64,000 bases of DNA from Mycolicibacterium sphagni. GTDB lineage: Bacteria > Actinomycetota > Actinomycetes > Mycobacteriales > Mycobacteriaceae. The DNA is taken from positions 1 through 64,000 of the forward strand of contig NZ_NOZR01000032.1 of NCBI RefSeq assembly GCF_002250655.1, read 5' to 3'. The position numbers and the translations under genes were made by a program. Positions 53,276-62,158 of this stretch are shown here, one piece after another (the stretch's first letter is position 1; each line of letters opens with the position of its first letter). Below the pieces are notes generated by a model, which worked only from the letters and a program-made list of their open reading frames with translations, ran no database searches and was not told where the DNA came from.

Positions 53276-53311
53276 GTGAACGATGCACACGAGCTTCTTG
53301 ATCTCCTCTGA
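53276..53311 (+). CDS. Possible 11-codon leader ORF coupled to the glycosylase gene
   Basis: GTG-started VNDAHELLDLL. Its TGA shares one base with the ATG of the next gene (TGATG). A GAGGAG lies about 14 bases upstream. May couple translation, but could be chance. Confidence 0.25.
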   Translation: MNDAHELLDLL

Positions 53312-53808
53312 TGCCCGAGTTGCCACTACTACAGGGGTTTTCGCCGATAATCGGCGACCGCCCCGGCACGCTGATCCTCGGCAACATGCCCAGCGTTATG
53401 TCACTGGCCAGCGGAGAGTATTACGGTAACCCGCGAAACGTGTTCTGGCGCTTGGCTGCTGAGCTGTTCGGGTTCGACGCCCACGATCCATATCCGCAGC
53501 GGACCGCATCGCTGTGCGGGAGCGGCATTGCCGTGTGGGATGTGCTCAAGCACTGCCGTCGAACGGGCAGCCTCGATTCGGCCGTCGAACGAGACAGCAT
53601 GGTGGCAAATGACTTCGCGACCTTCTTCGCCGAACACCCGTCGATCAAGCGCGTCTACTTCAACGGTGCGGCTGCCGAACGCAACTTCGTGCGGCTGGTC
53701 GCATTGGACGCGCCTCTCACCTACCTTCGGCTGCCGTCGACCAGCCCCGCTCAGACCATGCGCTACGCCGACAAACTCGCGGCATGGCGAAAGGCGTTGT
53801 GCGGCTAA
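53311..53808 (+). CDS. DNA-deoxyinosine glycosylase (family 6 UDG-like)
   Basis: 165 residues, with the motifs of hypoxanthine-DNA glycosylases: LILGNMPSVMSL (motif near 23), YYGNPRNVFWRL (about 38-49), GIAVWDVLKHCRRTGSLDSA and the terminal RLPSTSPA. It excises deaminated adenine from DNA. The stop overlaps the convergent amidase gene by 4 bases. Confidence 0.85.
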   Translation: MPELPLLQGFSPIIGDRPGTLILGNMPSVMSLASGEYYGNPRNVFWRLAAELFGFDAHDPYPQRTASLCGSGIAVWDVLKHCRRTGSLDSAVERDSMVANDFATFFAEHPSIKRVYFNGAAAERNFVRLVALDAPLTYLRLPSTSPAQTMRYADKLAAWRKALCG

Positions 53809-55196
53809 GACACCGGTGGCCGGCGGTGCGCCCACGGGCGGGCGGCCTCGATCTGGTGGCTCAACGACAGCAACGTCGCCTCGTCGGAAGGCCGTCCGAC
53901 CAGTTGCACCGACACCGGCACGCCGTCGTTGTCCAGCCCCCAGGGGACGACGGCGGCGGGTTGACCGGTCGCGTTGAAGATGCCCTGGAAGGGCACCCGC
54001 GAGGCCACCATCGCCAGCGTAGACAGCCCGCCGCGGTGCTGATATTGGCCAATCCTGGACGGCCCCAATGCGGTACCGGGTGTGACCACCACGTCGACGT
54101 GGTCGAAAATCGACTGCACGCGCGCGGCCAATGCCGGCTCGGCGGCGCGTACCCGGGCGATGCGCGATTCGGAGATCAGCCGGCCCAACCGCGCAATGCC
54201 CTTCGTCCGCGCCTCGAGCCGTTCGCGGTGCGGCAGCCCGGCGACGTCTCGATAGGCGCCATGCCACATCCGCGGCAGCAGATGACCGTAGACCGCCCAC
54301 GCCGGATAGTCCGGATCGCGCCAGAGCACCTCGTGGCCGAGGTCACGCAGCAGCGTCTCGACTCCGTCCAGCGCCTTCTGCTGCGCTGAGCCGATGCGGC
54401 CCACCACCGTCGGTGGGATCTTGGTACTCAAGGCAATTCGTAGCCTGCCCGGCGCCCGGTTCGCGGCCGCAACGAACCCGCCCGGCGGTGCCGGCAGCGC
54501 CGTCGTGGCGTCCAGGAACAGTGCGGCGTCCTCCACAGTGCGGGCCAGCGGGCCGTTGACGGACAGCCCGTTCCAGGCGTCGTCGTGCGGCGCCATCGGC
54601 ACCCGGTCGCGCTGCGGTTTGAGACCGAAAAGCCCGCACCAGGTGGACGGGATGCGAATGGACCCGGCGCCGTCCGAGCCAAGCGCCATCGGCGCCAAGC
54701 CTGCCGCCACCGCGGCACCGCTGCCGCCGCTGCTGCCACCGGGCGTGCGGGCCAGATCCCACGGGTTGTGGGTGGCGCCGAAGGCGACCGTCTCGGTGAA
54801 CGGCCACAGCATCATCTCCGGCACCGCCGTCTTGCCCAGAATCACCGCACCGGCCTCACGCAGCCGGCGCACCACTTCAGCGTCGGCCGTCGGCGCCAAT
54901 CCGTATGCGCTGCTGCCATAGCAGGTGAACTCGTCGGCGACGTCGACGTCATCCTTGATCGCGATCGGCACCCCCAGCAGGGGTTTGCGTTCGCCGGCGT
55001 CCAGCAGTTCCTGGGCGGCGGCGGCTTCCCGCCTCGCGCGTTCGGCGAACACCACCCGATACGCGCGCAACTCCCGGTCCACCCGCGAGATTCGCTCGAG
55101 GTAGAGCTCCAACAACGCCGGGGCGGTGATGGTGCCGTTGACAAGCATGCGGGCCTGCTCGGCGGCGCCGGCGAAGGCAATGTCGGTGGAGTCCAT
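53805..55196 (-). CDS. Amidase, AmiB2/Rv1263-like
   Basis: 463 residues of the amidase-signature family. Catalytic Lys in VPIAIKDD (about 76), cis-Ser in TPGGSSGGSG and nucleophile Ser in GSDGAGSIRIPS, all intact. Hydrolyses an amide of unknown nature in the cytosol. The start is ATG 55196; an upstream open frame to 55430 overlaps the divergent HIT gene. Position matches amiB2 beside the Rv1264 cyclase, with four genes inserted here between them. Confidence 0.88.
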   Translation of the reverse strand: MDSTDIAFAGAAEQARMLVNGTITAPALLELYLERISRVDRELRAYRVVFAERARREAAAAQELLDAGERKPLLGVPIAIKDDVDVADEFTCYGSSAYGLAPTADAEVVRRLREAGAVILGKTAVPEMMLWPFTETVAFGATHNPWDLARTPGGSSGGSGAAVAAGLAPMALGSDGAGSIRIPSTWCGLFGLKPQRDRVPMAPHDDAWNGLSVNGPLARTVEDAALFLDATTALPAPPGGFVAAANRAPGRLRIALSTKIPPTVVGRIGSAQQKALDGVETLLRDLGHEVLWRDPDYPAWAVYGHLLPRMWHGAYRDVAGLPHRERLEARTKGIARLGRLISESRIARVRAAEPALAARVQSIFDHVDVVVTPGTALGPSRIGQYQHRGGLSTLAMVASRVPFQGIFNATGQPAAVVPWGLDNDGVPVSVQLVGRPSDEATLLSLSHQIEAARPWAHRRPPVS

Positions 55197-55232
55197 CTCC
55201 GGCAGCGTAGCGCCGCCCGCTACGGTGGCGAG

Positions 55233-55664
55233 ATGGCATGCGTGTTCTGCGAGATCGTCGCCGGTACGGCGCCGGCCATCCGCGTCTACGAGGACGACGA
55301 CGTCCTGGGCATTCTCGACATCCGGCCGTTCACCCGTGGTCACACCCTGGTGCTCCCCAAACGGCACAGCGTCGACCTGACCGACACACCCGCGGAAACC
55401 CTGGCCTCGATGCTCGCCGTGGGACAACAAGTTGCGCGCGCAACGCGACTATCAGCACTCGGCGCGACGGGTAACAACATCGCCATCAACGACGGCAAGT
55501 CAGCCATGCAGACGGTGTTTCACATCCACCTGCACGTGATCCCACGGCGTGACGGCGACAAGCTCTCGGTTGCCAAAGGAATGCTGCTGCGCCGCGATCC
55601 CGATAGGGAGGCCACCGGGCGGATTGTGCGCGACGCCCTGGCCGCACTCGATACGACCGCATGA
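55233..55664 (+). CDS. HIT family nucleotide hydrolase
   Basis: 143 residues. CVFCEIVAGTAPAIRVYEDD at the start and the histidine triad FHIHLHVIPR near 98-107. Hydrolyses or transfers nucleotidyl groups. Context corresponds to Rv1262c. The Ddn-like gene follows 10 bases later. Confidence 0.92.
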   Translation: MACVFCEIVAGTAPAIRVYEDDDVLGILDIRPFTRGHTLVLPKRHSVDLTDTPAETLASMLAVGQQVARATRLSALGATGNNIAINDGKSAMQTVFHIHLHVIPRRDGDKLSVAKGMLLRRDPDREATGRIVRDALAALDTTA

Positions 55665-55674
55665 GAGTGGTGAC

Positions 55675-56112
55675 ATGACCTCGCTGTCCAACCGGGCACT
55701 GATGACGTTCGTCAAGGTGCACGACGCGATCTACCGGCGCACCAATGGGTGGATAGGGCACCGGATGCCCGGCGTGCCGCCATCATTGATGTTGCACACC
55801 ATCGGCGCGAAAACTGGTGCGCCGCGGTCGATTCTGCTGGCGTACTATCGCGACGGCGCTGACTATCTGGTAGTCGCGTCCAACAACGGCGCGGACCGCA
55901 ATCCGGCCTGGTACCACAACCTGCGGGCGCAACCGAATATCGAAATAAACCTCGGCAGAAGGCGTTTGGCGGTCACCGCACACATCCTGCTGCCCGGCGA
56001 TCCGGACTACGCACGATTGTGGCAGATCTGCGACTCGAACAACTCCGGCCGATACGGCGCCTACCAGAAGGGCACCACGCGGCCGATCCCGCTGGTGCGC
56101 CTGACGCCGTAA
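55675..56112 (+). CDS. F420-dependent Ddn-like nitroreductase family protein
   Basis: 145 residues, deazaflavin-dependent nitroreductase family. The typical phrases are LMLHTIGAKTGAPRSILLAYYRDGADYLVVASNNGADRNPAWYHNL (about 38-83) and RLWQICDSNN. Uses reduced F420 on quinones or other acceptors. Corresponds in context to Rv1261c. Cotranscribed with the HIT gene. Confidence 0.9.
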   Translation: MTSLSNRALMTFVKVHDAIYRRTNGWIGHRMPGVPPSLMLHTIGAKTGAPRSILLAYYRDGADYLVVASNNGADRNPAWYHNLRAQPNIEINLGRRRLAVTAHILLPGDPDYARLWQICDSNNSGRYGAYQKGTTRPIPLVRLTP

Positions 56113-56136
56113 ACGCCTGGCCTAGAACAGCTCTGA

Positions 56137-56197
56137 ATCGAGATCGACGCTAGCGCGGGAAAGTTCGAGTAGGGACCGCGCTGGTGTCGATCTCGAT
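56137..56197. terminator. Long bidirectional hairpin between convergent genes
   Basis: Two 22-base arms (56137-56158 and 56176-56197) pair at all but three positions around a 17-base loop. It lies between the Ddn-like stop and the LLM stop, so it can terminate both. Just outside it a 14-base direct duplication CCTAGAACAGCTCT occurs at 56121-56134 and 56220-56233. Confidence 0.6.
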
Positions 56198-56220
56198 GAA
56201 GTGGCCACGAATTCCAAGCC

Positions 56221-57264
56221 CTAGAACAGCTCTTTGGCCAGCAGCTCGAGCGTGGCCTCGCGCGCGGGAGCGGTCGCCGGGTCCGTTCCGCGATGCGCGG
56301 AAGCCACCGGGTTGACCATCACCTCGTCGACGTCGAATTCTGACGCCACCGCGCGGACCTGCTCGGCGGCCTCGGGCGGCGAGCCGACGACGGCTTTGGC
56401 CCGCCCCGAAGCGATGATCCCCTCCGCCTGCGGGTGCATGGTCAGCGCCGCCGCGTCTTCGACGAGGTCCAGCGGGCCCAGCGGCTGACCGGTGCGCAGC
56501 CGAGCCATCATCTGCAGATTCGGCAGCAGTAGCGCCTCGGCCTCGGCACGCGTGGGCGCCACCACCGCGTTCACGGTCATGAACGTCACCGGTTCGGAGG
56601 CCACCGCGCTCGGCCGGAACTCCGACCGATATGTCGCCAGCGCCTCGACGGTGCCCTGCCCGGCGAAGTGATGGGCGAACACGTACGGCAAACCCTTGGC
56701 GGCGGCCAAATGCGCTGAATACATCGACGAGCCCAGCAGCCACAGCCTCGGCTCATCGACCGCGGCCGGCGTGGCCTTGAGGATGTAGTCCTGGTTGCGA
56801 ATCGGGATGCGCACCCCGTGCGCACTCATCAACGCCGCGACATCGTCGAGGTATTGCGGGAAGTTCGCCACTGCGTCCCTGTCGGCGCTGTCGTCTCGTG
56901 CGCCGCGCAGCATGATCGACGTCACCGGGTCCGAGCCGGGCGCCCGGCCGATGCCCAGATCGATGCGGCCGGGTGCGGCGGCTTCCAGCAGAGCGAACTG
57001 CTCGGCGACGGCCAGCGGCGCATGGTTGGGCAGCATCACCCCTCCCGAACCCAGTCGCACGTGCGTGGTCTGGGCGGCCAAGTAGGCCAGGATCACCGGT
57101 GGACTGGTGGCCGCGACCGCGGGCATGTTGTGGTGTTCGGCCACCCAATAGCGGGTGAAGCCCAGCCGGTCGGCGGTCTGCGCCAGCCGCACGGTGGCCG
57201 CCAGCGCGTCGCCGGTGGTCTGGTCGGTGCGCACCGGGACAAGGTCGAGAACAGAAAGCCGCAT
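56221..57264 (-). CDS. LLM class flavin-dependent oxidoreductase (YhbW-like)
   Basis: 347 residues. The start MRLSVLDLVPVRTDQTTGDAL and RYWVAEHHNMPAVAATSP, then GSGGVMLPNHAPLAVAEQFALLEAAAPGRIDLGIGRAPG, are characteristic of alkanal-monooxygenase-like members. Probably a reduced-flavin monooxygenase with unknown substrate. It follows udgB on the same strand. Confidence 0.87.
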   Translation of the reverse strand: MRLSVLDLVPVRTDQTTGDALAATVRLAQTADRLGFTRYWVAEHHNMPAVAATSPPVILAYLAAQTTHVRLGSGGVMLPNHAPLAVAEQFALLEAAAPGRIDLGIGRAPGSDPVTSIMLRGARDDSADRDAVANFPQYLDDVAALMSAHGVRIPIRNQDYILKATPAAVDEPRLWLLGSSMYSAHLAAAKGLPYVFAHHFAGQGTVEALATYRSEFRPSAVASEPVTFMTVNAVVAPTRAEAEALLLPNLQMMARLRTGQPLGPLDLVEDAAALTMHPQAEGIIASGRAKAVVGSPPEAAEQVRAVASEFDVDEVMVNPVASAHRGTDPATAPAREATLELLAKELF

Positions 57265-57300
57265 AGCACCCTCAACGATACGACCGCCGTACTTGTTTCC

Positions 57301-57362
57301 CGGAGGGCAGGAGCGAAGCGACCCGGGAAAAGGCGGAGGGCAGGAGCGCAGCGACCCGGGAA
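57301..57362. repeat. Short direct repeat, 33-bp period, hairpin-forming
   Basis: Two 29-base copies (57301-57329 and 57334-57362) differ at one base. Both contain GGAGGGCAGGAGCG and end ACCCGGGAA. TTCCCGG upstream pairs with CCGGGAA. It lies between udgB and the LLM gene and may act as a terminator or REP-like element. Confidence 0.65.
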
Positions 57363-57372
57363 TTGGCCGAGC

Positions 57373-58200
57373 TCAGCCGCGCAGGCCGGCCCGCTTGGCG
57401 GCGTCGGCGAACACGTCGTCGAGCATGGCTGGGGTGAGCCGCCCGGTGAACATGTTCTGCTGACTCGGGTGATAGCAGCCCAACAACGTCCGCCCCGACG
57501 GCAGCGCGACGACCGCCCCGTGCCCGAACTTGGGCTTGGCCATGCCGCGTATGTCGTCGGCGAGTAGCCGCAACGCTGCCTGCCAGCCGAACCCGCCCAG
57601 GGTGACGATCACCCGAACGGACGGAGCGATCATCTGCCACTCGGCGCTCAGCCACGGCTCGCACGTCGACCGCTCGTCGGGCATCGGTTTGTTGGCCGGC
57701 GGGGCGCACCGGACTGCCGCCACCACCCGAATCTCGTTGGTGCTCAAGCCATCCCCGGCGTCGACACTCGCCGGTTGGTTAACCAACCCGACCCGGTACA
57801 GCGCGGCGAACAGCTGATCGCCCGAGCGATCGCCGGTGAACACCCGCCCGGTGCGATTGCCGCCGTTCGCGGCCGGAGCCAGTCCCAGCACCAGGATCTT
57901 CGGCTGCTCAGCACCCCACCCGGTGATCGGCCGGCCCCAGTACGGCTGGTCGGCGAACGATCGCCGCTTGACGACCGCGACCTCCTCACGCCATTCGACC
58001 AGCCGTGGGCACGCCCGGCAGACGCTGACCAGGGCATCGAGGTTGGCCAGATCGCCGGCCGTCGCCGCCAATGTGGCCACCTGATCGGCATCGGTGGCCA
58101 CCGGCGTCCGCGCCGTCGCGGGATCGCCCGGCCAGCCCGTCCCAGGTGGTACCGGCGATTCGAACGGCACCCCGGTGCGGGGATGGGCGTGGACGGTCAC
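57373..58200 (-). CDS. udgB: Type 5 uracil-DNA glycosylase UdgB
   Basis: 275 residues. Fe-S Cys in CRACPRLVEW, VRCAPPANKP and STCEPWL. Active-site regions LGLAPAANGGNRTGRVFTGD and CYHPSQQNMFTGRLT. Removes uracil and other deaminated bases. Start set at GTG 58200 (VTVHAHPRTG); an ATG at 58221 is possible. Context corresponds to Rv1259. Confidence 0.9.
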   Translation of the reverse strand: MTVHAHPRTGVPFESPVPPGTGWPGDPATARTPVATDADQVATLAATAGDLANLDALVSVCRACPRLVEWREEVAVVKRRSFADQPYWGRPITGWGAEQPKILVLGLAPAANGGNRTGRVFTGDRSGDQLFAALYRVGLVNQPASVDAGDGLSTNEIRVVAAVRCAPPANKPMPDERSTCEPWLSAEWQMIAPSVRVIVTLGGFGWQAALRLLADDIRGMAKPKFGHGAVVALPSGRTLLGCYHPSQQNMFTGRLTPAMLDDVFADAAKRAGLRG

Positions 58201-58253
58201 CGGTCCACTGTGCCCCCGCACGCGGCCGTCCGCGAGAAAACTAGGCTCTCCCA

Positions 58254-59495
58254 GTGACCAACACGCGCCTCCCCGCGCTGCTGATCCTGTCCTCGACCTT
58301 CCTGGCCGCGGGCGCGAACGGAATCTCCATGGTCGCGTTCCCGTGGCTGGTGCTGCAGCGCACCGGAAGCGCGGTGGACGCCTCGATCGTCGCCGGCGCG
58401 GCGACGCTGCCCCTGCTGTTCGCCACCCTCATCGCCGGCACCGCCGTCGACTTCATCGGGCGGCGGCTGGTGGCGATGCTCTCCGATGCGCTGTCGGCCA
58501 TCGCCGTCGCGGCGATCCCGCTGCTGGCCATCGCGTTCGGCACCGATGTGCTGAACACAATTGTGCTGGCAGGCCTGGCCGCTCTGGGCGCGTTCTTCGA
58601 TCCGGCCGGCATGACCGCACGGCAGTCGATGCTGCCGGAGGCCGCCGAGCGGGCGGGGTGGACCCGCGACCACACCAACAGCGTCTACGAGGCTGTGTTC
58701 AACCTGGCCTACATCACCGGGCCGGGCATCGGCGGTCTGCTGATCGCGACGCTCGGCGGGGTCAACACCATGTGGGTCACCTGCGCACTGTTCGGGTTGG
58801 CGATCCTGACGATGGGATTGCTGCGACTCGAGGGCACCGGCCGGCCGGCCCGCGAAAAGCTCCCGGAGAGTGTGGTTTCCGGAGTCCTGGAGGGTTTGAA
58901 GTTCGTCTGGCGCAGCCGGGTGCTGCGCACTCTCGGGCTGATTGACCTGGCCGTCACCGGTCTGTACCTGCCGATGGAAAGTGTGCTGTTCCCCAAGTAC
59001 TTCACCGACCGCAACGAACCGGCCCAGCTGGGCTGGGTGCTGATGGCCCTGTCCATCGGCGGGCTGATCGGGGCGCTGAGCTGGACGGTGCTGTCGAAGA
59101 TCTCCAGCAAGCGCAGGACGGTGCTGACCGCGGTGCTGACGTTCGGCATCGCGGTGGCCGTCATCGCGTTCCTGCCCCCATTGCCGGTGATCCTGTCGTT
59201 CGCCGCTGTGGTCGGCCTGGTCTACGGACCGATCGGGCCGATCTACAACTCGGTCATGCAGAACCGCACCCCCGAGCACCTGCGCGGCCGGGTGGTCGGG
59301 GTGATGACCTCGATGACCTACGCCGCCGGCCCTATCGGGTTCACATTGGCCGGCCCGCTCGTCGACACCTTCGGCCTCAAGGTGACTTTCCTGGTGCTGG
59401 CGGTGCCGATCCTGATGATCGGCTTGTTGTGCCCGTGGATACCCGCGCTGCGCGAGCTCGACGATGAACCCGAGGCACAAGCGGCCCACGCCTAG
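58254..59495 (+). CDS. MFS efflux pump, Tap-like
   Basis: 413 residues with 12 hydrophobic helices and the loop motif DFIGRRLVAML near residue 66. The position (Rv1258c) and length (419 aa recalled) fit the Tap aminoglycoside/tetracycline efflux protein of mycobacteria. Activity in this organism is inferred. Starts with GTG. The FAD oxidase gene follows 9 bases later. Confidence 0.85.
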   Translation: MTNTRLPALLILSSTFLAAGANGISMVAFPWLVLQRTGSAVDASIVAGAATLPLLFATLIAGTAVDFIGRRLVAMLSDALSAIAVAAIPLLAIAFGTDVLNTIVLAGLAALGAFFDPAGMTARQSMLPEAAERAGWTRDHTNSVYEAVFNLAYITGPGIGGLLIATLGGVNTMWVTCALFGLAILTMGLLRLEGTGRPAREKLPESVVSGVLEGLKFVWRSRVLRTLGLIDLAVTGLYLPMESVLFPKYFTDRNEPAQLGWVLMALSIGGLIGALSWTVLSKISSKRRTVLTAVLTFGIAVAVIAFLPPLPVILSFAAVVGLVYGPIGPIYNSVMQNRTPEHLRGRVVGVMTSMTYAAGPIGFTLAGPLVDTFGLKVTFLVLAVPILMIGLLCPWIPALRELDDEPEAQAAHA

Positions 59496-59504
59496 GATGG
59501 GCCA

Positions 59505-60872
59505 ATGGCCGTCAGCGCTGTGGCCGACCTTGCCGCCGAACTGCCCGACGGGGTCGTCGTCACCGATCCCGACATCCTGGCCTCCTACCGCCAGGACCGC
59601 GCCGCCGATCCTGGCGCCGGCACACCACTCGCGGTGGTCCGGCCCACCCGCACCGAAGAGATACAGACGGTGTTGCGGTGGGCCTCGGAGAATCGCATAG
59701 CCGTGGTACCGCGCGGGGCGGGCACCGGATTGTCCGGCGGGGCGACCGCCGTCGACGGCGGGATCGTGCTGTCGACGGAAAAGATGCGCGATATCACCGT
59801 CGACCCGGTGACCCGCACCGCCGTCGTGCAACCGGGTCTGCTCAACGCCGAGGTGAAGAAGGCTGTCGCGGAGCACGGCCTGTGGTATCCGCCCGATCCG
59901 TCGTCGTACGAGATCTGCAGCATCGGCGGCAACATCGCCACCAACGCCGGCGGCCTGTGCTGTGTGAAGTACGGCGTGACAACCGATTACGTGCTCGGGC
60001 TGCAGGTGGTGCTGGCTGACGGAACCGCGGTGCGCCTCGGTGGACCGCGACTCAAGGACGTAGCCGGGCTGTCGCTCACCAAGCTGTTCGTGGGCAGCGA
60101 GGGCACGCTCGGGGTGATCACCGAGGTGACACTGCGGCTGCTGCCGCCACAACCGTCGGCGTGCACGGTGGTGGCGACTTTCGATTCGGTGGAGGCGGCA
60201 GCCGGCGCCGTAGTCACGATCACCGGGCAGATCCGGCCCTCGATGCTGGAATTCATGGACTCGGTGGCGATCAACGCCGTCGAGGACAAGCTGCGAATGG
60301 GCCTGGACCGGTCGGCCGCGGCGATGATGGTGGCCGCCTCCGATGACCGCGGGCCGGCCGGCGCCGAGGACGCCCGGTACATGGCCAGGGTGTTCACCGA
60401 AGCCGGTGCCACCGAGTGCTTTTCGACCGCCGACCCGGACGAGGGTGAAGCGTTCGTGGCTGCCCGCCGATTCGCGATCCCGGCAGTGGAGGCCAAGGGC
60501 GCACTGCTGCTCGAGGACGTCGGTGTGCCGCTGCCCGCGCTGGCCGACCTGGTCGGCGGGATCGCGAAGATCGCGGCCGACCGCGACCTGACCATCTCGG
60601 TAATCGCGCACGCCGGTGACGGCAACACCCATCCGCTGATCGTGTATGACCCCGCAGACGCTGCGATGACGCAGCGCGCCGAGAAAGCCTTCGGCGAGAT
60701 CATGGATCTGGCGGTGTCGCTGGGTGGAACGATTACCGGTGAACACGGCGTCGGCCGGCTCAAGAAGCCCTGGCTGGCGGGCCAGCTGGGCCCTGAGGCG
60801 ATGGAGCTGAACCGCAAGATCAAGGCGGCGCTGGACCCTGACGGGATCCTGAACCCGGGCGCGGTGATCTAA
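59505..60872 (+). CDS. FAD-linked oxidase, GlcD/D-lactate dehydrogenase-like
   Basis: 455 residues. FAD-binding VVPRGAGTGLSGGATAVDGGIVLS (about 67-90) and GGNIATNAGGLCCVKYG. The C-terminal cap ends with HAGDGNTHPLIVYDP and GGTITGEHGVGRLK. Oxidises a 2-hydroxy acid such as glycolate or lactate. Same length as Rv1257c as recalled. Confidence 0.9.
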   Translation: MAVSAVADLAAELPDGVVVTDPDILASYRQDRAADPGAGTPLAVVRPTRTEEIQTVLRWASENRIAVVPRGAGTGLSGGATAVDGGIVLSTEKMRDITVDPVTRTAVVQPGLLNAEVKKAVAEHGLWYPPDPSSYEICSIGGNIATNAGGLCCVKYGVTTDYVLGLQVVLADGTAVRLGGPRLKDVAGLSLTKLFVGSEGTLGVITEVTLRLLPPQPSACTVVATFDSVEAAAGAVVTITGQIRPSMLEFMDSVAINAVEDKLRMGLDRSAAAMMVAASDDRGPAGAEDARYMARVFTEAGATECFSTADPDEGEAFVAARRFAIPAVEAKGALLLEDVGVPLPALADLVGGIAKIAADRDLTISVIAHAGDGNTHPLIVYDPADAAMTQRAEKAFGEIMDLAVSLGGTITGEHGVGRLKKPWLAGQLGPEAMELNRKIKAALDPDGILNPGAVI

Positions 60873-60881
60873 GAACACCCA

Positions 60882-60918
60882 TTGACACAATTGCGCCTAT
60901 GTCGTATCCATAAGACAT
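60882..60918 (+). promoter_or_regulatory. Leaderless promoter with overlapping 20-bp palindromic operator
   Basis: TTGACA (60882-60887), a 17-base spacer and TATCCA (60905-60910), then 6 bases to the ATG, so transcription should begin at or next to the start codon. Over it lies ATGTCGTAT-CC-ATAAGACAT (60899-60918), a palindrome with 8 of 9 arm positions paired. Fits repression by the TetR encoded downstream. Confidence 0.65.
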
Positions 60919-62158
60919 GACTGCTGTTGTGTCTCACGAGGCAGAGGCCCGCTTCGAACTGGCCACTGCCGAGACCTGGGGCGACCGCTGGCCGATGTAC
61001 CGGGCGCTGCGCGACCTCGATCCGGTGCACAACGTCGCGCCGGAGAACCCCGAGCACAATTATTGGGTCCTGTCCCGGCACGACGACGTCTTCACCGCCG
61101 CGCGGGACCACGAGACCTTCTCCTCGGCCCAAGGCCTGACCGTCAACTACAACGAGCTGGAACTGATTGGGCTGCAAGACAACCCGCCGTTTGTGATGCA
61201 GGATCCGCCGGTGCACACCGAGTTTCGCAGGCTGGTGTCCCGCGGGTTCACCCCCCGGCAGGTCGAAGCCGTCGAACCCCAGGTGCGCGAGTTCGTCGTC
61301 GAACGCATCGAACGGCTGCGCGCCAACGGTGGCGGCGACATCGTCACCGAGCTGTTCAAGCCATTGCCGTCGATGGTGGTCGCGCACTACCTGGGCGTGC
61401 CCGAACAGGACCGCGACCAGTTCGACGGCTGGACTGAGGCCATCGTGGCGGCCAACACCGCCCCCGGTGGCATCGCGTCCGCGACCATGGCGACGTTCGG
61501 CGAGGCGCTGGGCCAGATGATGGGCTACTTCACCGAACTGATCGAGCGGCGCCGCCGCGAACCCGAAGACGACACGGTGTCGCATCTGGTGGCCGCCGGT
61601 GTGGGCGCAGACGGCGATATCGCCGGAACGTTGTCGGTGCTGGCTTTCACGTTCACGATGGTCACCGGCGGCAACGACACCACCACCGGCATGCTGGGCG
61701 GCTCGATGCCGCTGTTGCATCAGCGGCCTGACCAGCGGCGGCTGCTCATCGAGCGGCCCGCGCTGATCACCGACGCCGTCGACGAGCTGCTGCGACTCAC
61801 CTCCCCAGTACAGGGGTTGGCCCGCACCACAACCCGTGACGTCGAGCTGCACGGCAAGACCATCCCCGCCGACCGCAAGGTGCTGCTGCTGTACGGCTCG
61901 GCCAACCTCGACGAGCGCCAATATGGCCCGAACGCCGCGGAACTCGACGTCACCCGCTGCCCGCGCAACATCCTCACGTTCAGCCACGGTGCCCACCACT
62001 GCCTCGGCGCGGCCGCGGCGCGCATGCAGGCCCGCGTGACCCTGACCGAATTGCTCTCGCGCTGCCCCGATTTCGAGGTCGACGAGGCAGGGATCGTCTG
62101 GGCCGGCGGCGGCTACGTGCGCCGTCCGCTGTCGGTACCGTTCCGGGTGGGTGCCTAG
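60917..62158 (+). CDS. Cytochrome P450, CYP130-like
   Basis: 413 residues. I-helix TGGNDTTTG (about 254), ExxR in DELLR and heme ligand Cys362 in FSHGAHHCLGAAAARMQ. A soluble monooxygenase needing ferredoxin partners not found here. Corresponds to Rv1256c by position. The stop is followed directly by the TetR start. Confidence 0.9.
   Translation: MTAVVSHEAEARFELATAETWGDRWPMYRALRDLDPVHNVAPENPEHNYWVLSRHDDVFTAARDHETFSSAQGLTVNYNELELIGLQDNPPFVMQDPPVHTEFRRLVSRGFTPRQVEAVEPQVREFVVERIERLRANGGGDIVTELFKPLPSMVVAHYLGVPEQDRDQFDGWTEAIVAANTAPGGIASATMATFGEALGQMMGYFTELIERRRREPEDDTVSHLVAAGVGADGDIAGTLSVLAFTFTMVTGGNDTTTGMLGGSMPLLHQRPDQRRLLIERPALITDAVDELLRLTSPVQGLARTTTRDVELHGKTIPADRKVLLLYGSANLDERQYGPNAAELDVTRCPRNILTFSHGAHHCLGAAAARMQARVTLTELLSRCPDFEVDEAGIVWAGGGYVRRPLSVPFRVGA

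Noticed and set aside
58197..60890. Minus-strand open frame of 897 codons
   Set aside because: Covers the Tap-like and FAD oxidase genes in antisense; strongly Arg/His/Gln-biased and spans two real genes.
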